Positions 9,576-17,109 of a stretch of 64,000 nucleotides of DNA are shown piece after piece. Each line of letters opens with the position of its first letter. Positions within the stretch are counted from its first letter, which is position 1. Position numbers and translations under genes: made by a program. Below the pieces are notes generated by a model. That model did not search any database. It saw only the letters and a list, made by a program, of their open reading frames with translations, and was not told the DNA's origin. The DNA comes from Pseudozobellia sp. WGM2 (lineage in GTDB: Bacteria; Bacteroidota; Bacteroidia; Flavobacteriales; Flavobacteriaceae): the NCBI RefSeq assembly GCF_017810075.1, contig NZ_JADNYK010000001.1, forward strand, positions 558,001 to 622,000, read 5' to 3'.

Positions 9576-11948
9576 ATGAATACCAGTACGATAGATCGTT
9601 ATAGCTTAAAGCATTACACCCGATTGATTATCTCTTTCTTCGGTAGTCTTTTAGTGCTGACTACCTATCAATATGTAACCCTTTATTTCAAGGGTGTAGT
9701 CGACATCATATTTGGTACTAGTTTTCTTATTGCTGCCGTTCATCAAATCGGTTTCGCCTCTTTAGTTGGGGTTTTACTGGTTTTTCCATTTAATTTTTGG
9801 GAGAACTTAAGACCTAAATATGGCTTCAATTTGATCTTCGTTTTTTTAATTGTGTTATTGATTATAGAAGCTATGCTGATCAGCTACTTCTGTACCGCTC
9901 TCGTTCCGCTTGGGTCAGATTTATTGGGCTACAGTTTAGAAGACATAAAGATCACCATTACCAATTCTGGGGGAATTTCATACTCCATTTTTATTGGCTT
10001 TTTCGTAATCATATCACTTTTTTATGGTCTTTATAAAGTAACCTCAAAACATTACCATTATATCAGTAAGATGTACCCGTTTACCATCATACTTTTCAGC
10101 ATGTTCATTATGACCATGTTCATAGAGGGTAAGCCCATCAACCACAACAAAACCCAGTATTTAGCATTAAATATTTATGACACCTCTACCGAAGATACAT
10201 CCTATGATTCTAGTATAGAGTTTCCGTTAATTAAAACACAAAAGACGGAAAATGTTCTTGCGCCGTACTTTAATTTGAAAGAAGAAAAACCCAATATCGT
10301 ATTTATTATGGTAGAAGGTTTGGGTAGAGATTTTGTCGGTGAAGGTGCCGAATTCGGTGGTTTCACTCCATTTTTAGATGAGTTGACCACTAGATCGCTG
10401 TACTGGGAAAATTGTTTGAGCAATACCGGTCGAACTTTTGGAGTACTTCCCTCTTTAATGGGTTCGTTACCTTTTGGTAAAAGCGGATTTATGGAATTGG
10501 AAAAGTATCCGAATAAATTAACCCTTTACGGAATTTTAAAAAATAATGACTACCATACTTCCTTTTATCAAGGTACCAATAGTGCTTTTGATAATGTAGA
10601 TCGATTTTTGAATAGTGAGAATGTCGATTTTATTCTCGACAAATCGGGTTTTGGCAGTAAATATACCATGCAGGCCGAAGATGCCGCAGGTTCTTCTTGG
10701 GGCTATCCTGATAAAGAACTTTTCAAAAAAAGTATGAGTCTTCCTAGAGATAATACGAAACCGCGAATGGAAGTTTATATGACCATCAGTACCCATGAAC
10801 CCTTTATTCCACCTAAACCGGAAGTATACGAGAAGAAAGTAAGTACAGTATTGGCAACCGGTGTTCATGAAGGCAAAACAAAGAAAATTATAGAAAAGAA
10901 CAGTAATGTTTTTGCCACATTGATGTATACCGACGAGGCTATTGAATATGCTTTTGAAGCTTATAAGAAACAACCCGGTTATGAGAACACCATTTTTATA
11001 ATTACCGGAGACCACCGCCTTATACCTATACCGCAACGTAATGATTTGAGCCGTTTTCATGTGCCCTTGATTGTTTATAGCCCGATGCTCAAAGAATCTC
11101 GAAAAATGAGTGCCCTTAATTCCCATTACGATGTAACACCAAGTTTGTTGGCCTTGCTTGAGACCAAATATGAATTGAAAATGCCCAAAAAAGTGGCTTG
11201 GCTGGGCGATGGTCTCGATATGAACGTTGCTTTTAGGGCCGAAAAAGACATTCCTCTAATGCGTAATAAAAACGAATTGAAAGAATATATAAGTGGAGAT
11301 AAGCTGTATTCGGACGGGGAGATTTATGAGATTGATGAAAATATGAATTTAAGCTCGAGCTTTACGGGTTCTTCGGTCGAATCAAAACTACAATCGTTTA
11401 AATCTATGAACGCTTATGTAACGGCCAACAACAAAATTATACCTGATAGCTTGGCGATATACAGCGTTCAAAAAGAGAAATTTACTGACAGTGAAATTAT
11501 TTGGATAAATAGTGTCTATAGCGGTGAAAATTTTGATAAGGTATATATGAAAGCCAGAGCTTTAGCGTTTAAAAAAGAATACGATAAGGCTATTCTGTTA
11601 TGCAGGTATATTTTATCTGAATCTCCGAGCCATATCGATACTAAGGTGTTAATGGGCCGAACCAGTGTATGGAGCGGTGATTACCCAAGTGCTATCGAGA
11701 TTTTGAAAGATTGTATTAAAATGAACCCCAATTATATTGATTCTTATTCGGCTCTTTTCGATGTGTATTTCTGGTCTGGTAGAACAAAAGAAGCATTGGA
11801 ATTGGTTCATCAAGTACAGGAAAATAGCTCTAGCGCCCATGAAATTAATGACAAAATCGATAGGGCAAAAAGTGAGGCTCGTAAAGTGGGCTTGGTTATA
11901 AATACCAGAAAATCTAAAAATGGTCTTGCTGCTGCCACCAGAGAATAA
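9576..11948 (+). CDS. LtaS-like phosphoglycerol transferase with C-terminal TPR
   Basis: A 790-residue protein with about five N-terminal membrane helices (residues 15-185), then an extracytoplasmic sulfatase-fold domain (about 238-560) and a TPR-like tail (about 660-780). The active-site residues line up with lipoteichoic-acid synthase: E247 in IMVEGLG, nucleophile T287 in NTGRTFG, H407 in STHEPF, and D479/H480 in TGDHR. In S. aureus LtaS the metal ligands and nucleophile are E255, T300, D475 and H476. Start ATG 9576 is preferred over the frame opening at 9525, which overlaps the glycosyltransferase. Family members transfer phosphoglycerol or phosphoethanolamine; phosphoglycerol on the exported glycan is the inference here. 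The stop overlaps the next start as TAATG. Confidence 0.88.
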   Translation: MNTSTIDRYSLKHYTRLIISFFGSLLVLTTYQYVTLYFKGVVDIIFGTSFLIAAVHQIGFASLVGVLLVFPFNFWENLRPKYGFNLIFVFLIVLLIIEAMLISYFCTALVPLGSDLLGYSLEDIKITITNSGGISYSIFIGFFVIISLFYGLYKVTSKHYHYISKMYPFTIILFSMFIMTMFIEGKPINHNKTQYLALNIYDTSTEDTSYDSSIEFPLIKTQKTENVLAPYFNLKEEKPNIVFIMVEGLGRDFVGEGAEFGGFTPFLDELTTRSLYWENCLSNTGRTFGVLPSLMGSLPFGKSGFMELEKYPNKLTLYGILKNNDYHTSFYQGTNSAFDNVDRFLNSENVDFILDKSGFGSKYTMQAEDAAGSSWGYPDKELFKKSMSLPRDNTKPRMEVYMTISTHEPFIPPKPEVYEKKVSTVLATGVHEGKTKKIIEKNSNVFATLMYTDEAIEYAFEAYKKQPGYENTIFIITGDHRLIPIPQRNDLSRFHVPLIVYSPMLKESRKMSALNSHYDVTPSLLALLETKYELKMPKKVAWLGDGLDMNVAFRAEKDIPLMRNKNELKEYISGDKLYSDGEIYEIDENMNLSSSFTGSSVESKLQSFKSMNAYVTANNKIIPDSLAIYSVQKEKFTDSEIIWINSVYSGENFDKVYMKARALAFKKEYDKAILLCRYILSESPSHIDTKVLMGRTSVWSGDYPSAIEILKDCIKMNPNYIDSYSALFDVYFWSGRTKEALELVHQVQENSSSAHEINDKIDRAKSEARKVGLVINTRKSKNGLAAATRE

Positions 11949-13264
11949 TGGTAAATAAATATTACATATCATTGGTTTTTTTGTTTCTGACCAGTTTTGG
12001 TAGAGGTCAAGACATGGCTCATAACGACGGTTTTGAGTCTACTTATCAAAAAGCCTATGATCTTGTTTACCAAGGCAAACACTCTTCGGCCAAGACTTTA
12101 TTATTGGGGCTTGTCGATAATAGGCCCGATCATATAGATGCTAGGTCTTTATTAGCGAATACGTATAGTTGGGAGGGTCGATATGTTCAGGCTAGAAATG
12201 AATTCAATACCATTACTTCTAAAGAACGAACCGATAGAAAAATTTGGGCAGCAGCGATAAAAAATGAATTATATGCCAAGAATAATAGCTTGGCTTTGGG
12301 TCTCGCTAACAAGGCATTGTCATATATCGATTCTGATAGCGAAATTGAACGCTTGAAGAAAATTGCATTCGATCGAATCAATGGAAAGAACTACTCTGAT
12401 GAGGGTTGGTATAATCAAGAAACAGGCGGCCCAAGTTCGACTAAAAGTTCAGAGCGCAATACAGAAGTAGCGATAGCCGAAGAAAATGATAAGGTAGATA
12501 TTAAACCCAAAAGTCCTGTAGATACAGAGGTCTCAAATAATAGGGTAGATGTGAGAAATGCGGTAACCGTATTCGATCAGCGTTACGATCCCATGATTTA
12601 TTCAAGCATCTCTTATAAACGTCAGACCCTTGCCGGTAGCATTATTCCTAGATTGAACTATAGTAATCGATTGGGTAAGAACGGACTCCAATACGACTTA
12701 GACTTTTATCCGAAATTCTCTAAACGCTTTTATGCCTACTTGAATTACGGATACTCTGACTCGAGTATTTACCCGAAGCATAAATTCGGCGGTGACCTTT
12801 ACGCCAACCTACCTGGGGCTATTGAATTTTCTGCGGGCGGAAGGCACATCGTGTTAGACACTAAAAATGTGTCTGTCATCACTAACTCGATAGGGCATTA
12901 TAGGGGTAATTATTATTTTTCTCTTCGTTCTTATATTACACCACAACCTGATAACCTCACGCGATTTTCAGGAAATCTTTTGGTACGTAAATATCTTAAG
13001 GATGCTGAAAACTATTTCGGTGTGAACGTTGGTATGGGGTATTCACCAGAGCTGCGACAGATTATTTCTGGGGATGAGTTACTTGCGGAAACCTTACTTT
13101 ATGTTGAATCACAAAGGTTAAGTTTAGAATATCAATTCACCGGAAAGAACAGTCAAAACGCTTATCGCGCAAATATTGGAGCTACAAGACAAGAGCTCGC
13201 TTTCTCTGCAGGAAGTTTTTTCTACGGCATCTCGGCGGGTATTACTTATCAAGTGAAATTTTAA
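11948..13264 (+). CDS. YaiO-family outer-membrane beta-barrel with N-terminal TPR
   Basis: A 438-residue exported protein. A signal peptide (about residues 1-20, ending near GRGQ) is followed by TPR-like helices (about 28-125, including ARSLLANTYSWEGRYVQAR), a polar linker (140-200) and a C-terminal domain of alternating amphipathic strands (205-438) ending in an aromatic-flanked VKF. This is the architecture of YaiO-type proteins. In E. coli yaiO sits beside the GT2 gene yaiP, which supports a role in polysaccharide export. The gene overlaps the LtaS-like gene by one base and closes the operon. The TPR probably recruits periplasmic partners, and the barrel the outer-membrane exit; transport itself is inferred. 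Confidence 0.85.
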   Translation: MVNKYYISLVFLFLTSFGRGQDMAHNDGFESTYQKAYDLVYQGKHSSAKTLLLGLVDNRPDHIDARSLLANTYSWEGRYVQARNEFNTITSKERTDRKIWAAAIKNELYAKNNSLALGLANKALSYIDSDSEIERLKKIAFDRINGKNYSDEGWYNQETGGPSSTKSSERNTEVAIAEENDKVDIKPKSPVDTEVSNNRVDVRNAVTVFDQRYDPMIYSSISYKRQTLAGSIIPRLNYSNRLGKNGLQYDLDFYPKFSKRFYAYLNYGYSDSSIYPKHKFGGDLYANLPGAIEFSAGGRHIVLDTKNVSVITNSIGHYRGNYYFSLRSYITPQPDNLTRFSGNLLVRKYLKDAENYFGVNVGMGYSPELRQIISGDELLAETLLYVESQRLSLEYQFTGKNSQNAYRANIGATRQELAFSAGSFFYGISAGITYQVKF

Positions 13265-13345
13265 AGCAGCAGAATTAATTTTCTGCCCCGTTATACTTTC
13301 ATGTCACTACTATGATATGGAATAAGCATTTAAAGGAATAGATAA

Positions 13346-14641
13346 CTATCTTGATGATTTAGAAGCTTCAAATTCATCAAACACCCATTTATCGGCATAC
13401 ATACCATAAACTAGGCCCAATTCATTATCGTACACGTATTTTTCATCTTTGCCAGGATCAAAATTAACATTGTATACATAAACCTTTATACCCTGTTCTT
13501 TAAGCCGTAGCATTAGTTTGGTCTTGCCTGAAATAATGCGACGAGAAACCGCCACATATTTTATATTGTTAATAGCCAAGTAATCTATTTTATCACCTTT
13601 AATTTGCAATAATGGGTCTTGAGATATCATGGTCTGAATACCATGGGCAGCAGCTTCCTCAATGGCCATTTGACTAAACAGTTCCATAATCAATCTGGTC
13701 TTATCTACGAATGCTTCCGCAAAAGCAATAGGGTCATTGACTTTGTCGGTAACCAAAATAGCATCGGGATGGTTCTGAAACCATGTATTTATTCCATCCA
13801 TATCTAAAGTATGGTAATCACCATAAATCTTATGTTTTTTAAATTCAGCTAGAGTAGGGGGCAAAGCTCCACTATAATCAGTGAAACGTGCCCACATTTT
13901 CCAGTCGTGTGCCGCCACAAGTTTTTTATCAGCTGTTTCGATAATATCAAGCTCAAATAATCGAAACCCATTTTTGTAATTTAAATCTAGGGCGTCTTTA
14001 GAATTTGTTGATTTCACACCGTTGATTTCTCCACCTGCGTGAGCGATGTATCTATTGTTGTTCGGTTCGAACTCATACCTCACTTTGGGAAAGAAAATAT
14101 TCGAATCTGATATATTCTGAGGGATGGAAAGCGTCAAGGTAACTTCAACATCATCAATACTTTCAAAAATATCACCATTAAAATTATGCATGATATACGC
14201 TTGTCTTCCTTTAATACCTGTTAATAGGGGTAATCCACTACCTTTTAATTCTTTAGAGCTATTTAGTAAAGTATTTGCGGCGGAGTCATGCGCCAAAATG
14301 GTAAAGAATGCTTTTTTTTCTATCAGACTTTCAATCACATCAATTGCCTGTTCGCAAGCCTCTGTACTTGAATAGGTATCGAAGGTTTTATATTCATATT
14401 TCAGAGAAGTATTGAAGTGGATAATTGTTAGACCTCTTTCTATTTGTTCAGAAACACCAGATATAACGAACGCACTTCGTTTTTTTGCATTGAAACTATA
14501 GCTTTTCAGTTCTATGGTATTATTTATGTCTTCAGTTATAGGTACTGGTGCCCCCAACACATGTAAGGTCATTAGTAGTGCAAATACATTAGTAAACCTT
14601 TTTAATAAGGTTTTTAATGATAGTCTGGAATGAGTTTTCAT
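13346..14641 (-). CDS. Exported GDPD-like phosphodiesterase with ILEI-like N-terminal domain
   Basis: A 431-residue exported protein with a signal peptide ending near residue 30. Residues 195-425 form a glycerophosphodiester phosphodiesterase domain: H201 in IAHAGG, E230 and D232 in FELDIIE, H245 in AAHDW. The usual HR pair is HA here, so the first motif deviates. Residues 43-175 resemble the ILEI/PANDER fold (segments RGLTIIHF, KTFDTYS, FFTILAHDSA, GRQAYIM), known from eukaryotic FAM3 proteins and the carbohydrate-binding stem of POMGNT1. The gene converges on the LtaS-like/YaiO operon with an 81 bp gap. It could trim phosphoglycerol from the glycan. The GDPD call is firm, the ILEI call moderate. 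Confidence 0.82.
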   Translation of the reverse strand: MKTHSRLSLKTLLKRFTNVFALLMTLHVLGAPVPITEDINNTIELKSYSFNAKKRSAFVISGVSEQIERGLTIIHFNTSLKYEYKTFDTYSSTEACEQAIDVIESLIEKKAFFTILAHDSAANTLLNSSKELKGSGLPLLTGIKGRQAYIMHNFNGDIFESIDDVEVTLTLSIPQNISDSNIFFPKVRYEFEPNNNRYIAHAGGEINGVKSTNSKDALDLNYKNGFRLFELDIIETADKKLVAAHDWKMWARFTDYSGALPPTLAEFKKHKIYGDYHTLDMDGINTWFQNHPDAILVTDKVNDPIAFAEAFVDKTRLIMELFSQMAIEEAAAHGIQTMISQDPLLQIKGDKIDYLAINNIKYVAVSRRIISGKTKLMLRLKEQGIKVYVYNVNFDPGKDEKYVYDNELGLVYGMYADKWVFDEFEASKSSR

Positions 14642-15029
14642 CGTTAACCGGTTTTATGCCTTTTACATTACAGGCAAGTAGTTATAAAACGGCCCAGGCT
14701 ACTCGTTATTGTTAGAGTCTCCTATTTGAAAGCTATAAGTAATCGACGAATTTGATTCAACTTTCAACACGTGAATATTTTCAGTCACCACTATAATGTA
14801 TAATACTGTTCTCTAGTATTAATCGTGGTAGAAGACGAATTAACCGGTAAAGAGCACATTCAAAGAAGATTAAGCATACACCTTTACATAATTTCTAGGT
14901 TTTACAACAAAAAAAGCTGCTTACACCACAATTTGTTGTCGCCCCAAAAGTATATCAATAGTTTTACTATATAAATAAAGCGACCCAAATCGCTAACGTA
15001 TAAAAAAGTCTAACTTAACCTATATCATC
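14642..15029. other. Intergenic region upstream of the microproteins
   Basis: These 388 bp contain no convincing intact gene. A short frame at 14807-14880 reads SLVLIVVEDELTGKEHI, which looks like the first strand and acidic pocket of a response-regulator receiver. It has no start codon and loses similarity within about 25 codons. The rest is AT-rich and must hold the promoters of the divergent GDPD-like gene and of the microprotein genes. No clear TAnnTTTG box was recognised. Confidence 0.5.
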
Positions 15030-15128
15030 ATGCTTTACGATACTTACGGAGAAGAGTACCTTTCTTTCTTACAAGAGCTAAACGAAATTTTAAGTGTAAA
15101 CGAATTGGTAGAATTGGATTATATGTAA
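15030..15128 (+). CDS. 32-residue microprotein A (paralogue of the next gene)
   Basis: An ATG-initiated frame of 32 codons ending in TAA. The peptide is acidic and predicted helical, with core YLSFLQELNEIL followed by NELVELDY. The next small frame (15176-15277) has the matching pattern YMIFIESLNEIL...EISKLNY, aligned without gaps over 22 positions. Two adjacent, similar short frames on one strand and ahead of one terminator make chance unlikely. No signal peptide or known motif is visible, and no function is proposed. The amphipathic helix could mediate binding to a protein or membrane. Confidence 0.6.
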   Translation: MLYDTYGEEYLSFLQELNEILSVNELVELDYM

Positions 15129-15175
15129 TCCGCTATCGAAAAGTCCCCAATCTTAATTTTTTAAAACCTACTACT

Positions 15176-15277
15176 ATGGCAAATCATAATCCAGACAATG
15201 CTGCTTACATGATTTTTATCGAAAGTCTAAATGAGATTCTTAAAAGTCAAGAAATAAGCAAATTAAATTATTCTTAG
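15176..15277 (+). CDS. 33-residue microprotein B (paralogue of the previous gene)
   Basis: An ATG-initiated frame of 33 codons ending in TAG, 47 bp after microprotein A and 25 bp before a strong terminator. It shares with A the spacing Y..F...LNEIL....(E)...L(D/N)Y; the first eight residues differ. It is probably co-transcribed with A. It is less acidic than A, with Lys at positions where A has Ser or Glu, so the two could have different partners or form a heterodimer. That is speculation from sequence alone. Confidence 0.6.
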   Translation: MANHNPDNAAYMIFIESLNEILKSQEISKLNYS

Positions 15278-15302
15278 TGTTTTTAGTTAATTAGTTGTAC
15301 AT

Positions 15303-15337
15303 AAAAAGGCCTCAACATCAAATGTTGAGGCCTTTTT
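15303..15337. terminator. Bidirectional intrinsic terminator
   Basis: A perfect 16-bp inverted repeat (15303-15318 with 15322-15337) with a 3-base loop, a GGCCTCAACAT core and flanking A/T runs on both sides. It serves the microprotein genes on + and rpoD on -. Confidence 0.9.
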
Positions 15338-15358
15338 AAATATTAATAACAAACTGGG

Positions 15359-16222
15359 TTATCCTAAATAGGTCTTCAGCAGTTTACTTCTTGAATTATG
15401 TCTCAATTTACGAATTGCCTTTTCACGAATCTGTCTGACACGTTCTCTTGTCAAGTCAAAAGTCTGACCTATTTCAGCTAACGTCATCGATTGTTGGTCA
15501 CCAATACCGTAATAAAGTTTAACTACGTCAGCCTCTCGCGGTGATAATGTTTCTAGCGCGCGGTTAATTTCCGTATTCAGAGACTGTTGCATTAAAATCT
15601 TATCGGGCCGCGGAGATTCACCTGAACGCAGAACATCGTATAAGTTAGAGTCTTCACCCTCGCGTAATGGCGCATCCATAGAGACATGTCTCCCTGAATT
15701 CTTTATCGATTGTTTTACCTCGCTTACGGTCATCTCCAATTCTTTGGCAATTTCCTCGGCGGAAGGCGGGCGCTCATGAGCTTGCTCTAAATAAGAAAAG
15801 GTCTTTTTGATTTTGTTGATCGAACCAATCTTGTTCAAAGGAAGTCTAACTACACGAGATTGTTCGGCAAGTGCCTGAAGTATAGATTGACGGATCCACC
15901 AGACGGCATAAGAGATGAACTTGAACCCCCTAGTTTCGTCGAAACGTTTCGCAGCTTTGACTAGACCTAAATTACCTTCATTAATTAAATCGGGTAATTT
16001 TAGACCTTGATTTTGATATTGTTTTGCAACAGAAACTACAAATCGTAAGTTTGCAGTGGTCAACCTCTCTAATGCCACTTGGTCTCCGGCACGTATTCTC
16101 TGTGCTAATTCAACCTCTTCGGCCGCATTGATCAGGTCTATTTTACTGATATCTTGCAAGTATTTGTCCAATGATTTTGATTCCCGGTTGGTTACCTGCT
16201 TGATAATCTTAAGTTGCCTCAT
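15359..16222 (-). CDS. rpoD: Primary sigma factor RpoD (sigma-70 family, short Bacteroidota type)
   Basis: A 287-residue sigma factor with regions 1.2 to 4.2 and no long region 1.1, the normal length of the primary sigma factor in Bacteroidota. Seen in order: [10 protein letters not shown] (1.2), [15 protein letters not shown], the 2.1-2.4 block with [27 protein letters not shown] and [15 protein letters not shown], then region 3, then region 4 with [18 protein letters not shown] as the -35 recognition helix. It directs RNA polymerase to the phylum-specific TTTG/TAnnTTTG promoters. It is transcribed alone, convergent to the microprotein pair across a shared terminator. Confidence 0.96.
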   Translation of the reverse strand: MRQLKIIKQVTNRESKSLDKYLQDISKIDLINAAEEVELAQRIRAGDQVALERLTTANLRFVVSVAKQYQNQGLKLPDLINEGNLGLVKAAKRFDETRGFKFISYAVWWIRQSILQALAEQSRVVRLPLNKIGSINKIKKTFSYLEQAHERPPSAEEIAKELEMTVSEVKQSIKNSGRHVSMDAPLREGEDSNLYDVLRSGESPRPDKILMQQSLNTEINRALETLSPREADVVKLYYGIGDQQSMTLAEIGQTFDLTRERVRQIREKAIRKLRHNSRSKLLKTYLG

Positions 16223-16397
16223 ATATATTGCTTATGTTTATAATTACTACAAGTTCTCATTATACATTTTTATTACGTCTTTTCCAAAGACTTGTCAGTA
16301 ATCTTATACATAATTTATGAGAAGTTTAAGATTTTGTTCGTTATACCGCTTTAAATTTCAGGCATTCCGCTATTTTTAACCTTTCAAAAAAAATTAT

Positions 16398-16907
16398 ATG
16401 AGCAAGAGGGCCTTAAAGAAATACCTTTCTGAATTACCTAAAGAAGCTATTGAAGAACAAATGATGGACCTCTATCAGCGTTTTCCAGTGGTGAAAGAGT
16501 ATTATGATTTTATTTTCAACCCCAAGGAGGATAAATTGGTTCAAGATGCAAAGGCCAAAATTAGTAACGAGTATTTTCCGGTCAAAAGGAGAAGACCTAA
16601 GGCTCGAAGATCGGTTGCACATAAATTTATAAAGCACTTTGTTAAATTGGGTGTAGCCCCACACCTGGTAGCCGATACCATGTTGTACAATATTGAAATT
16701 GCACAACTTTTCGCCAAAGAACGAAATGTACCCGAAGCATTTTATAAAAGTATGCTCAATTCATTTAATGAAGCCTTACAATTTGTTTCCATCAACGCTC
16801 TTTTACCAGATTTTAAAGAACGAATAGTTAAAATTTATGCAGAGACCCAAGAGCAAAATTGGGCATATGCCGAAGGCTTTTCCAGAGCTCTAGATATAAT
16901 TGACTGA
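16398..16907 (+). CDS. DUF6155-like conserved hypothetical protein
   Basis: A 169-residue soluble, helix-rich, basic protein beginning MSKRALKKYLSELPKEAIEE. Near residue 45 is the conserved-looking FNPKEDKLVQDAKAKI, followed by the basic KRRRPKARRS. It resembles the family I remember as DUF6155 in Bacteroidota, but I could not confirm this. There is no signal peptide, membrane segment or enzyme motif. The gene is monocistronic, between the rpoD promoter region and a helicase gene with its own candidate promoter. The basic patch would allow nucleic-acid binding, which is only a guess. Confidence 0.75.
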   Translation: MSKRALKKYLSELPKEAIEEQMMDLYQRFPVVKEYYDFIFNPKEDKLVQDAKAKISNEYFPVKRRRPKARRSVAHKFIKHFVKLGVAPHLVADTMLYNIEIAQLFAKERNVPEAFYKSMLNSFNEALQFVSINALLPDFKERIVKIYAETQEQNWAYAEGFSRALDIID

Positions 16908-17036
16908 ATACGTATTAGAGTCCATTTTAAATAAACACCTGATTTTTGCTTCGTTTGTAATGTAATGATAATGAGACGTGTTCATTAAAATTTGGCTTTT
17001 CCAGAAGATTAATTTCAATCTACTACAATTTTCCTT

Positions 17037-17044
17037 TAGTTTTG
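17037..17044 (+). promoter_or_regulatory. Candidate -7 promoter box (TAnnTTTG)
   Basis: TAGTTTTG fits the Bacteroidota -7 consensus and lies 66 bp before the helicase TTG start. A matching -33 TTTG at the expected distance was not found. Confidence 0.4.
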
Positions 17045-17109
17045 CAAATTAAGATTTTTAGCCATTTCTTAAGACTAAAACGTATAAAAATCTAAATACG
17101 ACCACCTAC

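Noticed and set aside
10536-11126. 196-codon frame on the minus strand
   Set aside because: It lies wholly inside the LtaS-like gene and its translation shows no domain; shadow of the real gene.
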